From positions 1 to 64,000 of IMG/VR virus record IMGVR_UViG_3300027857_000006: DNA of 64,000 nucleotides. One strand, 5' to 3'. The translations under genes and the position numbers were made by a program. The stretch is from a virus. Numbering within the stretch: position 1 is the first letter of the stretch; every line of letters begins with the position of its first letter. Below the pieces are notes generated by a model. That model was given only the letters and a program-made list of their open reading frames with translations. It was not told the origin of the DNA and ran no database searches. This document shows, in pieces, positions 40,603-48,315 of the stretch.

Positions 40603-41186
40603 ACCACTGGTTTACGGCTGACACGCACCTTGGTCACGGACGGATCATCGAGTACTGTAAGCGTCCCTTCTTCAACTCTGAAGAGATGGAGGAGGTGACC
40701 CTACATCGCTTCAACGAGGTCCTGCGCCCTGGAGATACCCTGTTTCACCTCGGGGACATCGCCTGGTCTTCATACCCGCTGGAGCGATTCTTTAGCCGAC
40801 TGCGCACTAAGCAGGTACAGCTCATCCTCGGCAACCACGACCGCAAGAAGCATAGCGAGTACAGTAAGCACTGTACCTGGGTCGGCGACCTCAAGGGCGT
40901 GACGCTGCCCGGCGGCTACGCGGTTCTCTGCCACTACCCGCTGCGCTCGTGGAACCGTAAAGGCCACGGGTCCGTCCACCTCTATGGGCACGTCCACGGA
41001 AACCTGCCGGGCCACGACCGGTCGCTCGATGTCGGTGTCGACACGAAGAACTTCTACCCGTGGCACTGGGACGAAATTCGGGATCGCTTAAAGGACGTCC
41101 CGTTGTTCTCGGACCGGGACCCGGATCACCATACACCTAGTATAGGTGTAAACGTGTCATCCAGAGGCTCCTCTGACCTAGTGTAG
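40599..41186 (+). CDS. Calcineurin-like metallophosphoesterase
   Basis: Complete metal-binding set: WFTADTHLGH (Asp 8, His 10), HLGDIAW, ILGNHDRKK, CHYP and YGHVHG, with the spacing of the YfcE-like phage subfamily. About 195 residues. It acts on phosphodiesters or phosphomonoesters of unknown identity. Translationally coupled to the secreted Cys-rich gene. Confidence 0.9.
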   Translation: MNHWFTADTHLGHGRIIEYCKRPFFNSEEMEEVTLHRFNEVLRPGDTLFHLGDIAWSSYPLERFFSRLRTKQVQLILGNHDRKKHSEYSKHCTWVGDLKGVTLPGGYAVLCHYPLRSWNRKGHGSVHLYGHVHGNLPGHDRSLDVGVDTKNFYPWHWDEIRDRLKDVPLFSDRDPDHHTPSIGVNVSSRGSSDLV

Positions 41187-41210
41187 TAATAGTCTATAGT
41201 ATATAGTCCA

Positions 41211-41615
41211 ATGCAACCAACACTTCGTGAACTAGCGGCAACCCACCGGGTGGCTATCAAACGCAACCCGGGCGACGGAAGCGACCTCGGCTGCGAGGTC
41301 GTCCGTGGCAAGAACGGTCACCTGTCCCAGGACGGGTCTAGGCTACTCTTCGTCTTTACCGACGACGGAAGAAAGACACTGCTTACTCCAATGAAGAAGG
41401 GATTCAGCTTTTCCGCCATCAAACCCTACATCAAGTCCCTGCGACAAGATGGCGACACCGAGTTCATCGCTGAGATTGACCAATCCGGCTTTGAAAAGGC
41501 GCTGAAGGTACTTGGCGTGAAGAGATTGCGGGCTGCTGCTGGTGTCCCGGTAACCGATCCGGTAAAGCTTGAGGCTTTACGGGCCAGGATGTCTGTGGCT
41601 AGATCTAGACGATAA
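41211..41615 (+). CDS. Hypothetical protein, 134 aa
   Basis: The ATG at 41211 is preceded by an AT-rich stretch (CTATAGTATATAGTCCA) with no ribosome site, so it may also be initiated near its own -10. The protein is basic with a RKTLLTPMKKGFSFSAIKPY segment. No family. Confidence 0.5.
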   Translation: MQPTLRELAATHRVAIKRNPGDGSDLGCEVVRGKNGHLSQDGSRLLFVFTDDGRKTLLTPMKKGFSFSAIKPYIKSLRQDGDTEFIAEIDQSGFEKALKVLGVKRLRAAAGVPVTDPVKLEALRARMSVARSRR

Positions 41616-41619
41616 GCTT

Positions 41620-42117
41620 ATGGCCGCCATTGCATCGCCGGCACCCGGGTGGCACTCGACATCCTCCCGGTGGGTTCCGATTGATTTTAGCCCTGGAAGG
41701 TGGGCTGCTGCTAAAGCGGTCGAGCCGGCCTCCCCTCACTGGGTCGACCGGACCCACGACGGGAAGCTCGACGCCGACCGGTGCGACTGGTGCCGGGGAC
41801 CGCTGCCGCCCGGCAAGATCCACGAGATCAACGGCTTGTGTTCGTTAGCTTGTGCTCGTCTATCGGCCGGACTGACGGTCGACCCGGGACCCGTGGCAAA
41901 CGACCACCGGGTTTGCAACTACTGCGGTATCCCTAAGCACGTCAACGACATGGCTAGGACAAAGGGTAGGACCGGGCTTTACTACGCGATCTCGACCTGC
42001 AAGTCGTGCAAGCGTTCCAGGAACGTGGTTCTGTCGCGGGAGGCCAAGGCGCGGAGGGCGTTAGCGGGGGCCCTAACGCCTGAGCGAAGCGAAGGCGGCG
42101 GGTCGGTAAACTGTTGA
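41620..42117 (+). CDS. Zinc-finger protein, 165 aa
   Basis: Three metal-binding clusters are visible: CDWCRGPL with CSLAC, CNYCGIPK and CKSCKRSRN. This suggests two zinc ribbons, perhaps nucleic-acid binding. The middle WHSTSSRWVPIDFSPGRW is aromatic-rich. The C-terminus carries a PERSEGGGS segment encoded by the palindromic GAGCGAAGCGAA type element also seen in the next gene. Confidence 0.6.
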   Translation: MAAIASPAPGWHSTSSRWVPIDFSPGRWAAAKAVEPASPHWVDRTHDGKLDADRCDWCRGPLPPGKIHEINGLCSLACARLSAGLTVDPGPVANDHRVCNYCGIPKHVNDMARTKGRTGLYYAISTCKSCKRSRNVVLSREAKARRALAGALTPERSEGGGSVNC

Positions 42118-42130
42118 AAGCAATGGACTA

Positions 42131-42619
42131 GTGAGTAACTACCGGCTGTGTCCCAAGTGCGGAAACCACGTCGACGAGCGTTGGATTATGCCGTGCCCGC
42201 AGTGTTACGACCTTGCGGTGCAACGGGAGCCGCTGCGGGCGCTAGGTCCCAAGGCCGGGCCGTGTCCGACGTGCGGCTGGACCTGGAACCCGGCTGGTTG
42301 CGACCGTTGCCTTTCCTGCAACTCGTTGTATCCAGGAACCAGAGTTGGTCCAGAAAGCCACTTCCGTCACGGTCGTCAGGCTACGGTGCCTTTACCCTTA
42401 CCGGGCGGTGTTGGCTTATTCGCTACCCCTGGCGAGCGCAGCGAGCAACCCGACCTGCTGTGGGATGACCGGGACGTATCGTGGGTGGACCCGCCGGCCG
42501 CCGACACGGTGTCGTCTACGCTGGCGTCGCTGGTGGCCGCGTACTTCGACAAGAAGCTACGCGACGTGCTGGCTAAGAAGTTTGTTTTCAGCGACTACGC
42601 TGCCGACAAGGTTCCCTAG
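42131..42619 (+). CDS. Multi-zinc-ribbon protein, 162 aa
   Basis: Clusters CPKCGNH, CPQCYD, CPTCGWTW and CDRCLSC in the first 75 residues indicate two zinc ribbons, followed by a linker with a PGERSE segment and a helical C-terminus (LASLVAAYFDKKLRDVLA). The TAG stop at 42617-42619 is followed in the same frame by another zinc-ribbon sequence to 42754. Confidence 0.6.
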   Translation: MSNYRLCPKCGNHVDERWIMPCPQCYDLAVQREPLRALGPKAGPCPTCGWTWNPAGCDRCLSCNSLYPGTRVGPESHFRHGRQATVPLPLPGGVGLFATPGERSEQPDLLWDDRDVSWVDPPAADTVSSTLASLVAAYFDKKLRDVLAKKFVFSDYAADKVP

Positions 42620-42631
42620 TACGGCGGCACG

Positions 42632-42754
42632 GTGGTCTTCGGTACGCCGGTGCGCCTGGCGTGGAGCTGCTCGCGGTGCGGGGTTGCGTCGGCGTTGGCC
42701 CAGCCGACCCTCTCCAACTCCGAGGGGTTGTGCGCGACGTGTGGCGGCGCGTAG
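42632..42754 (+). CDS. Small zinc-ribbon protein, 40 aa, or read-through extension
   Basis: GTG 42632 opens a frame with SCSRCGVAS and CATCGGA, a two-CxxC zinc ribbon. It is in frame with the previous gene after its TAG, and the four codons between stop and GTG also read plausibly. There is no clear ribosome site. It could be a separate tiny gene or a C-terminal domain reached by amber read-through. Confidence 0.45.
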   Translation: MVFGTPVRLAWSCSRCGVASALAQPTLSNSEGLCATCGGA

Positions 42755-42965
42755 CGCCGAGTGGACCCAAGTTATTGAAACGACGCGGGAAGGGGACCCG
42801 ACCGGACGCTTGCGCGTCCGCGTCCGACCCGCAGCAGCCCGCTCCAGCCGAAAGGCCCTGCCACCCCCGGTCACCCGCCAGGGACCCGCGGTTTCGGACA
42901 AGCCGGTCTCTTTACCCGCTGGTCCTAAAAAGCAAAACGGACTAGCGGGTCTCAATATCCCGTAG
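42741..42965 (+). CDS. Small basic Pro-rich protein, 74 aa
   Basis: GTG 42741 overlaps the preceding gene by 14 bases. The sequence (RSAEWTQVIETTREGDPTGR, then Pro/Lys/Arg-rich) has good codon bias. It ends inside a strong hairpin. No family. Confidence 0.4.
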   Translation: MAARSAEWTQVIETTREGDPTGRLRVRVRPAAARSSRKALPPPVTRQGPAVSDKPVSLPAGPKKQNGLAGLNIP

Positions 42966-42969
42966 TCCG
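42938..42969 (+). terminator. Hairpin at the end of the 40.3-43.0 kb transcript
   Basis: CGGACTA and CGGG pair with CCCG and TAGTCCG, 11 bp with a single bulged G, around a nine-base loop. It overlaps the last stop codon. No T-run follows, so it may be an RNA 3'-end stabiliser or a factor-dependent terminator. Confidence 0.4.
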
Positions 42970-43361
42970 TAGTCAATAGCGTAGTCCTAGGTCTTAAACT
43001 AGGACATGACACGCGCGCGCGACCCCTGCCGGGTGTTTCGGTTCTGGCGGTCCGGTTCTCCTGGTCGCCGTAGAGCGGACTAGAAGCTCCTTTACTCCCC
43101 TGCACTAGTAGTTGTAGCATACGTTTCTCTTAAGAGCTTAAACTCTTGAATAGAAAGATAGCTGTTGCCGGTTTGAAACGGAGTTTTGGGTCGGGAGGTG
43201 TGGTGGGCCAGACTAAATCGGATAAACCACTCCCTTAACCATGTAGCCATCCTACACCCTTCTACTACTACGCCCCACGTAGCAGTGAACCGCTGTCAAC
43301 ACCCGCGACAGGTGTAGCAGCTTAACCGCGACAGTCGTAACAGGATGCAAGCGTCCTGAAA

Positions 43362-43402
43362 GAAAATGTAACAACACTGCCGCGTCATTTCGTTACATTT
43401 TC
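43362..43402. repeat. 11-base inverted repeat
   Basis: GAAAATGTAAC (43362-43372) and GTTACATTTTC (43392-43402) are perfect inverted copies 19 bases apart, followed by two TTGCA copies. This could be a regulator operator or part of an origin. Confidence 0.5.
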
Positions 43403-43443
43403 CTTGCATTTTCATTGCACACACGTTTATGGCCAATCCCCTA

Positions 43444-43500
43444 GGTTGCGTTGTAACGGGTGGAGCGTCAACTTGCACGGTCTTCTTGACCGACGCAACC
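43444..43500 (+). ncRNA. Nested hairpin in the operon leader
   Basis: GGTTGCGT (43444-43451) pairs with ACGCAACC (43493-43500); inside and directly adjacent, CGGTC/GACCG (43478-43492) forms a second hairpin with loop TTCTT. The two helices could stack. A leader control element is possible. Confidence 0.4.
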
Positions 43501-43629
43501 ACGGGGTTCTAAACGTCAACACCGGGCGGAAGTTTAAGATCTGCAACTCCTACATAAACCTGTGGAAAAGCGTCCTGTATCGGGTGTTTTCCCGATATTC
43601 AATCCACTGGTTTCGATTGATACTCGGTC

Positions 43630-43728
43630 ATGGCCGATTTTCTAGCGGTACTCGGTTTGGAAGCTTTTTGGTTGCTGGCTTGCTTTGCTGGCTTGCGGCT
43701 AGGACTTTGGTTGATGAATCGTGACTAG
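43630..43728 (+). CDS. Tiny membrane protein, 32 aa
   Basis: The ATG at 43630 starts a frame that is nearly all hydrophobic (LEAFWLLACFAGLRLGLWLM). It lies 12 bases before the next gene, whose ribosome site (TAGGAG) overlaps its stop. A single membrane helix is predicted; codon quality is reasonable. Confidence 0.4.
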   Translation: MADFLAVLGLEAFWLLACFAGLRLGLWLMNRD

Positions 43729-43739
43729 GAGAACACACT

Positions 43740-44024
43740 ATGAACAACGAACGTGAACGTTTAACGGAACTGCTGGAACGGGCACAGGAAGAACACCTTG
43801 CTGCCTTTGAAGCTAACCGCAACGCGGGTACGCCGTGGGCTACCTTCTTTGCATCCTACTTGCTAGGACACGGGGTTGCCCTTGTGAACCGTGAAGATGT
43901 TGCCGATTGGGTGGGCTTGACCGTGGCCCAAAACAAGCTGCAAGCCTCACTGGTACGTCAACATGGCGTGCCACGGGTGGATGACTACATGATGCCCGAG
44001 ACCGAGGGGGTGATGCCGTGCTAG
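43740..44024 (+). CDS. Hypothetical protein, 94 aa
   Basis: ATG preceded by AGGAG. Two helices (RERLTELLERAQEEHLAAFE, then WATFFASYLLGHGVALVNRE) and a soluble tail. Similar small helical proteins occur at the start of early operons. No family. Confidence 0.55.
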   Translation: MNNERERLTELLERAQEEHLAAFEANRNAGTPWATFFASYLLGHGVALVNREDVADWVGLTVAQNKLQASLVRQHGVPRVDDYMMPETEGVMPC

Positions 44025-44083
44025 TCGTCCTACTGGCGGTCTTTGTGGTGCTAACCGTGCTTAACGAAAGGGGGAGACTATGA
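44018..44083 (+). CDS. Micro-membrane protein, 21 aa
   Basis: GTG 44018 overlaps the previous stop and the TGA overlaps the next ATG (ATGA). The whole product is one hydrophobic helix (LVVLLAVFVVLTVL) plus a basic end. The double overlap supports translation. Confidence 0.4.
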   Translation: MLVVLLAVFVVLTVLNERGRL

Positions 44084-44460
44084 CGCATACGCTTGCACGC
44101 TTCAGGCAGACGGCCGTCGGCTCCTTCGCTACTTACGGCCGTCCGGGTACACCGCACTGTGGCCCGAAGACGGGCTTTACTCCGCAACGTCAAACCTTGG
44201 GTTACAGCCTTGAGATAGTCTATCGCGCTAGCGCTCTGGACACCGACGGGTTTTTGCTTGACAACACGTGGTTTCGAAGCTACTTCGAAGCTTTCTCCGC
44301 TTCACAGGTTGCAATCTCATGTGAAAAGCTGGCCTGTGTCATCGCGCAAGACCTTTGCCGTTCACTAGGCTCTAGGCTCTGTGCCTGCGAGTCCGTTACC
44401 GTGGTCCTGGAACCGTTACCAGGGGTTACCGTGTCGTGTACCTACGTGGGGGTGGAGTAA
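44080..44460 (+). CDS. Hypothetical protein, weakly T-fold-like
   Basis: The segment YSLEIVYRASALDTDGFLLD, a following helix (SCEKLACVIAQDL) and a terminal strand (SVTVVLEPLPGVTVSC) recall the order of the 6-pyruvoyl-tetrahydropterin-synthase T-fold, but the catalytic HGH is absent. The similarity is weak. Coupled to its neighbours by overlaps on both sides. Confidence 0.45.
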   Translation: MTHTLARFRQTAVGSFATYGRPGTPHCGPKTGFTPQRQTLGYSLEIVYRASALDTDGFLLDNTWFRSYFEAFSASQVAISCEKLACVIAQDLCRSLGSRLCACESVTVVLEPLPGVTVSCTYVGVE

Positions 44461-44915
44461 TGGCACTAAGCCCGTTTGACTACACCAGTGAGGGGATTGA
44501 AGAGCTTGTTGCCAAAGTGGCGCAACGTGTTGGTGTCTCTAAACCCGCCGTTGTCGTGTTTCCACCATGGCAGAGCGACGTTTCACCCGTTGCCGCAAGC
44601 TACAGTGACAAGATTGACGCGTACCGGGTTGAGGTTTACACGTCGCGTCTTGACGCGTTCCAGAACCAAGAGCAGTTTGAAGCCGGTATCGCCCACGAGT
44701 TAGGGCACATCACTTTGGATCACAGCAAAAAGGCGCTTGAGGTAACCCGCCGTCATGAAACGGAAGCGGACGTCTTTGCAGCACGCCATGGCTACGCTGA
44801 GGCGTTGGAAAGCTACTTCGCTTCGAACGGCGCTAACTTTGACCCGAACGATAAGACACACCCGAATCCGGCCGCCCGGGTACGGTCTATCAAGCGCGCC
44901 ATTGGTTCGGTTTAA
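44460..44915 (+). CDS. M48-type zinc metalloprotease
   Basis: HELGH at residues 79-83 supplies two zinc ligands and the catalytic Glu; HETEADVFAARHG at 99-111 supplies the third (Glu) ligand, the signature of M48/HtpX-like peptidases. No membrane helices, so this is a cytoplasmic minimal protease of 151 aa. The C-terminus has THPNPAARV, typical of M48 substrate-side loops. It may process a phage or host protein. Confidence 0.85.
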   Translation: MALSPFDYTSEGIEELVAKVAQRVGVSKPAVVVFPPWQSDVSPVAASYSDKIDAYRVEVYTSRLDAFQNQEQFEAGIAHELGHITLDHSKKALEVTRRHETEADVFAARHGYAEALESYFASNGANFDPNDKTHPNPAARVRSIKRAIGSV

Positions 44916-44925
44916 TCGCAGAGTA

Positions 44926-44943
44926 CACGGGCGCAAGCCCGTG
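44926..44943 (+). promoter_or_regulatory. GNRA-capped hairpin
   Basis: CACGGGC, GCAA tetraloop, GCCCGTG: a perfect 7-bp hairpin in the 87-base gap between two genes. No T-run follows, so processing or stability rather than termination is likely. Confidence 0.45.
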
Positions 44944-45002
44944 CAATGCGGCCGTACGGTTACAAGCCCGTACAAAACCAAACCGCGTTACCGGGAGTGA
45001 CT

Positions 45003-45185
45003 ATGCACGTATGGTCTAGTTGGTACGACGCCTTAACGTGGTGTCGCCAAAACGCTACCGAGGATATCATGGTGCTTACGTCCGATTGGGACGCGCACGT
45101 TTCTATCCTCAAGTACAACCACTGGCAGTCCAGTTTTTTCTATGCTGGTGAGTACCCTACTCCACACTGTGAGGTATGCCGATGA
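45003..45185 (+). CDS. Hypothetical protein, 60 aa
   Basis: ATG 45003 preceded by GGGAG. Trp-rich (VWSSWYDALTWC) with two C-terminal Cys (PHCEVC). ATGA overlap with the next gene. Confidence 0.5.
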   Translation: MHVWSSWYDALTWCRQNATEDIMVLTSDWDAHVSILKYNHWQSSFFYAGEYPTPHCEVCR

Positions 45186-45502
45186 AACGGGGTACTTTCT
45201 ACCTTGGGCTTCCGAGGTACTTTAGTAAGCGCAAGAAAGCGGCCATCAAGCTTGCCATGGGACGCCTTTACGGTGGCGTCACGTGGCAAGCGGCCGAAGG
45301 CGGTTGGATGAACCCGGAAACCGGACGCTGGATTGATGAACCAGCGGTCGTGGTAACGGTTCTGACTGACCGTACCGCCACCGACCTGGAAACCACGGCC
45401 GAATACCTGCGCGGTATCCTCGGTCAGTCCGAAGTCTACCTTACGGTTGACTTTACAAGCTTGCACGTGGCACGGGCTAAGGTGGTGAAGCATGGACTAT
45501 AG
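45182..45502 (+). CDS. Hypothetical protein, 106 aa
   Basis: Start at ATG 45182, coupled to the previous stop. Basic N-terminus (YFSKRKKAAIKLAMGRLYGG), then alpha/beta. The family is not recognised. It overlaps the next gene by 11 bases. Confidence 0.5.
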   Translation: MKRGTFYLGLPRYFSKRKKAAIKLAMGRLYGGVTWQAAEGGWMNPETGRWIDEPAVVVTVLTDRTATDLETTAEYLRGILGQSEVYLTVDFTSLHVARAKVVKHGL

Positions 45503-46010
45503 CGCCTTGATCCCCACGATAGCGGCTGACTTCGCTAACGCGTTCCACCTACCGGACCATCCGACGTGGGACGCGTACGTAGCGGATACCGAGCGCTTGT
45601 TTACCTACCTGCTGAACCGAGGTATGAGATTCACCTTAACCGGTGTCGGAAGCCCGTACGCCACCACGGCCGATCTACAGCACGACGTTGCTACCGGACA
45701 CCTGTACGTCTACCGTGACTGTAACCTGATGTCCGATAGTCCACTGGCACGGCCGTCGGCCGTCATGGACGGTTGGAACGTCAACCTAGTGGCACGTGCA
45801 GTTCACGACGCTAACGGCCATGGACACGGTTTTCCGTTTGAGACGTTCCAAGGTGAGATTGACGCGTACCTTTCTGAGCGTAGCTCCTACAGCGACGCGT
45901 CACAACCCGCCGTCTATAGTGAAGCGGTCGGTAATCTCTGCTGGTACTACGCTGGTAACGGGTTCTGGAACGGACCACAGGAAAGCAAGGTGCTACCCGT
46001 GCGGTTCTAG
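45492..46010 (+). CDS. Conserved phage protein with VHDxxGH motif
   Basis: Residues about 103-112 read ARAVHDANGHG, followed by FPFETFQGEIDAYL and YSEAVGNLCWYY. This order (HDxxGH, GE, then E) is shared with a family of uncharacterised phage proteins and could form a metal site. 172 aa. It is the last gene before a strong terminator. Confidence 0.55.
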   Translation: MDYSALIPTIAADFANAFHLPDHPTWDAYVADTERLFTYLLNRGMRFTLTGVGSPYATTADLQHDVATGHLYVYRDCNLMSDSPLARPSAVMDGWNVNLVARAVHDANGHGHGFPFETFQGEIDAYLSERSSYSDASQPAVYSEAVGNLCWYYAGNGFWNGPQESKVLPVRF

Positions 46011-46013
46011 CTC

Positions 46014-46047
46014 ACGTGGGGTAGCCACACGCTACCCCACGTTTTTC
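46014..46047 (+). terminator. Intrinsic terminator
   Basis: A perfect 12-bp stem, ACGTGGGGTAGC (46014-46025) and GCTACCCCACGT (46031-46042), with a five-base loop and TTTTC after it. It lies directly after the 45492-46010 gene. Confidence 0.9.
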
Positions 46048-46086
46048 TGTAACCTTGCGCCACGGTGGCGCATCCAAGGTGGTGTT

Positions 46087-46281
46087 ATGACGCGCGAGTA
46101 CAGAACGATTGTACGGCCGTTACCCGGTAGCGACAGCCGTCTCTGGGATGTTATCGTGGAAACACGTGGTAAAAAGTGGACGGCCGTATTTACTGCGCTG
46201 TCTATACCGAGGAGTGATCTTGCATCACAGGTTAACAATGCGGCCGGAGTGGTCGTAGCACATGGAGGGTTAAGCCGGTGA
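46087..46281 (+). CDS. Hypothetical protein, 64 aa
   Basis: ATG 46087 after AAGGTGG. A beta-strand-rich N-terminal half (IVRPLPGSDSRLWDVIVETR), then helix. ATGA-type overlap with the next gene. No family. Confidence 0.5.
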   Translation: MTREYRTIVRPLPGSDSRLWDVIVETRGKKWTAVFTALSIPRSDLASQVNNAAGVVVAHGGLSR

Positions 46282-46937
46282 AACGGAATTACAAGCGGTT
46301 AAGCAAGCGCGTGCTGGTGAACCTGCTACGCGCTTGGGACGCCGCGACACCGGCCGAACGTCACGCGGGTTTGACTTGGTACGCAACGGCGAACGACTAT
46401 TGCAACGACCTAGCGAGACGCTATGGTGTAACGGTAGAACAGGCGGCCGGTGTTGTAGCGGCACTGTCGCCGGGCCTCGCGTGGGAGCTGAACGTCACAC
46501 AAGCCGAATACCTGGTAGAAGCTTACGCCCACGGGCGTCGTGGGGTAGAACTCCCGCTGGTTGGCGTCTACGGTAGAAGCAACGTCACCAAGTGCGAGCG
46601 TATCCTCGCTGGGGTAGATCCACTAGAGCTTCTTTCGCCCGTGACCGCGCCTAAAACGCGGGCGTTCTACCGGTGCATCGTAGAACGCGGCACGGGTACC
46701 GACGTGGTTATAGATCGACACGCGGCCAGCGCGGCGCTGGACGCCCGTGGCACCAAGGGAGGCAGCGCGATAGAAGTCGTCAAGCCAGCGCTGTACCGCT
46801 GGCTTGTGTGGCACTACCGGGTCCTAGCAGAACGCGTAGGTATCACTCCGGCGCAGTTTCAGGCCGTGGTTTGGAGCCATTGGCGACAAAGCACACCGGG
46901 CCACCCGGTTGATGACCTAACGGAGGTACCTTTTTGA
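46278..46937 (+). CDS. DUF7178-like protein, possibly HhH-GPD-related
   Basis: The signature WYATANDYCNDLARRYGV, AAGVVAALSPGLAWELN, TKCERILAG and VVIDRHAASAA is shared with a widespread actinophage and phage family (DUF7178). The helical layout with KxxR...VDRHA resembles helix-hairpin-helix glycosylases, but a catalytic role has not been shown. 219 aa. Confidence 0.65.
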   Translation: MKRNYKRLSKRVLVNLLRAWDAATPAERHAGLTWYATANDYCNDLARRYGVTVEQAAGVVAALSPGLAWELNVTQAEYLVEAYAHGRRGVELPLVGVYGRSNVTKCERILAGVDPLELLSPVTAPKTRAFYRCIVERGTGTDVVIDRHAASAALDARGTKGGSAIEVVKPALYRWLVWHYRVLAERVGITPAQFQAVVWSHWRQSTPGHPVDDLTEVPF

Positions 46938-47323
46938 CCAGGACGCAGTACATGCAAGAGATCTTTGAGCCAGGGGCTCTAGCTAAATCGTTAAGGCGAG
47001 CTAAACAGGCCCTAAAGGTCATCGACTTCGATTCAATCGCCTTCACGGGTAACAGCGGGGCAATCTTTGCTGGTGCTCTAGCGGCAACCATGGGTAAGGG
47101 GCTGTTCCTCGTCCGCAAGCCCGACGATAGCACCCACAGCGACTACAGCGTAGAGGGCGATAGCGGGTTCTTGCGATACCTCTTCGTAGATGACTTTATC
47201 TCAACCGGTGTAAGCAGGGATCGGGTTAAAGAGGCCATGACAGAAGAATTTCCATCAACTACCTACGTTGGTCAGTACATGTACCGGGAAGACCATAGAA
47301 GCTATGGTTTTAAAGGAGTGTAG
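46934..47323 (+). CDS. Type I phosphoribosyltransferase-like protein
   Basis: FVDDFISTG (residues 84-92) is the PRPP-binding motif, with SIAFTGNSGAIFAGALA upstream as the phosphate/pyrophosphate-binding loop. The TTG start at 46934 has GGAGG eight bases before it. The 129-aa size is short for the fold, so the hood domain is small. The base substrate is unknown; a nucleotide-salvage role is possible. Confidence 0.75.
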   Translation: MTRTQYMQEIFEPGALAKSLRRAKQALKVIDFDSIAFTGNSGAIFAGALAATMGKGLFLVRKPDDSTHSDYSVEGDSGFLRYLFVDDFISTGVSRDRVKEAMTEEFPSTTYVGQYMYREDHRSYGFKGV

Positions 47324-47433
47324 TACTTCTTAAACTGCAACCCCGGACCGTACGGCTACCGGACCGGCGCTTTCAGCGTAACTCGTGACGTTGAACTTGT
47401 CAAGCGCCATAGAAAACAAAGGAGTTTTGAAAC

Positions 47434-47613
47434 GTGCATACCTTAACTACAATCGGCTACCTTGGAAGCAAGCGCGCCTACCTCGACCTACCGCTAGACG
47501 AGTGTATCCGTCGCTGGAAGCTGCATGAAGACACGACCGAGGAGCCGGAAGCGCGTCTCGTAGACACCTTCGAGTTCGTAGACGAGTTCTACACCTACGA
47601 GGCCGGACAATGA
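47434..47613 (+). CDS. Hypothetical protein, 59 aa
   Basis: GTG 47434 after AAAGGAG. Acidic C-terminal half (TFEFVDEFYTYEAGQ). ATGA overlap with the next gene. The 110 bases upstream contain a palindrome CCGTACGG but no gene. Confidence 0.5.
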   Translation: MHTLTTIGYLGSKRAYLDLPLDECIRRWKLHEDTTEEPEARLVDTFEFVDEFYTYEAGQ

Positions 47614-47873
47614 CCAAGGACGAAGCTCTGTATATCGCCCGTGCAGTTGAGACGGCACTCTGGCCGCTGGTCCAGAGTACCGCCGTCCTTTACGGTGACG
47701 AGTCACACGACACCAAGCTCGCCAAGCGCCTACGGCGTCAGGCCGTAGAGGCCGTAGAAGACGCCAGCACCGCCATGCTCTGGAAGCAGGGCGGTGAAGC
47801 GGACGTGGAGCTGCTGGAACAGGCCGGGAGGTTACTGCCGGTGGTCACGGTAGAAAAACCTGAAACCCGGTGA
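47610..47873 (+). CDS. Hypothetical helical protein, 87 aa
   Basis: Mainly alpha-helical (DEALYIARAVETALWPLVQS, KRLRRQAVEAVEDASTAM). Coupled to the upstream gene. No family. Confidence 0.5.
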   Translation: MTKDEALYIARAVETALWPLVQSTAVLYGDESHDTKLAKRLRRQAVEAVEDASTAMLWKQGGEADVELLEQAGRLLPVVTVEKPETR

Positions 47874-47912
47874 CATCCGGTGCATCCAATAGAACGTAGG
47901 GAGGTTAAGACG

Positions 47913-48053
47913 ATGGAATGGAAACGAAACTGGGTTTCGCGGGAGGTTTACGAGGCTTACCGCGAGTCACTAGAGAACGACACCTACGACCGCGAGTCCC
48001 GCTGGGACAACGTCGTGCGCAGTACGGAGGGCGACCATGAAGCAGCGTTTTGA
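47913..48053 (+). CDS. Small protein, 46 aa
   Basis: ATG 47913 after GGGAGG. Charged, helical (SREVYEAYRESLENDTYDRE). It overlaps the next gene by 17 bases. Confidence 0.45.
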   Translation: MEWKRNWVSREVYEAYRESLENDTYDRESRWDNVVRSTEGDHEAAF

Positions 48054-48315
48054 GGTGTTGCAGCTCAGTAATCGCAGTTCCTTCAAGGGGCGCAACGGCT
48101 ACAGCAAGTTAGACCACGTTACTGCCACGGCGGTTCCCAGCGTGGGTGAGGTCCACCTGGACCTGTTCAGCAAGCGTCCAACCGCGCAAGGTGTCGGTAC
48201 AGCACGCCTGGAGTTGACCGAGCACGAGGCCGTTGCGCTGCACGCGTGGTTGGGTAGCTTCCTGCGGGAGGTGCGACCGTTGTGGTTTGGACCGGTCAGA
48301 TTCCAAAAACAGTAG
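48037..48315 (+). CDS. Hypothetical protein, 92 aa
   Basis: A beta-rich protein (VHLDLFSKRPTAQGVGTARL) ending in a helix (EHEAVALHAWLGSFL). Good codon bias and overlaps on both sides. No family. Confidence 0.5.
   Translation: MKQRFEVLQLSNRSSFKGRNGYSKLDHVTATAVPSVGEVHLDLFSKRPTAQGVGTARLELTEHEAVALHAWLGSFLREVRPLWFGPVRFQKQ

Larger units (their letters stand above)
42970..43629 (+). other. Non-coding control region
   Basis: No convincing gene. It holds: a perfect hairpin GTCCTAG/CTAGGAC near 42985-43008; a variant of the late motif (CTACAACTACTA on the - strand, 43106-43117); an 11-base inverted repeat at 43362-43402; a nested hairpin at 43444-43500; and TATCGGG/CCCGATA near 43578-43598. The density of inverted repeats just before the small-gene operon suggests an early control region or origin. 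A 27-codon frame at 43429-43512 lies inside the nested hairpin and is probably fortuitous. Confidence 0.5.

Noticed and set aside
43429-43512. 27-codon frame in the control region
   Set aside because: It has no ribosome site, lies inside the nested hairpin and shows no clear codon bias.
44080-44460. QueD / 7-deazaguanine pathway enzyme
   Set aside because: The T-fold similarity is weak, the catalytic HGH is absent and no other pathway gene is near.
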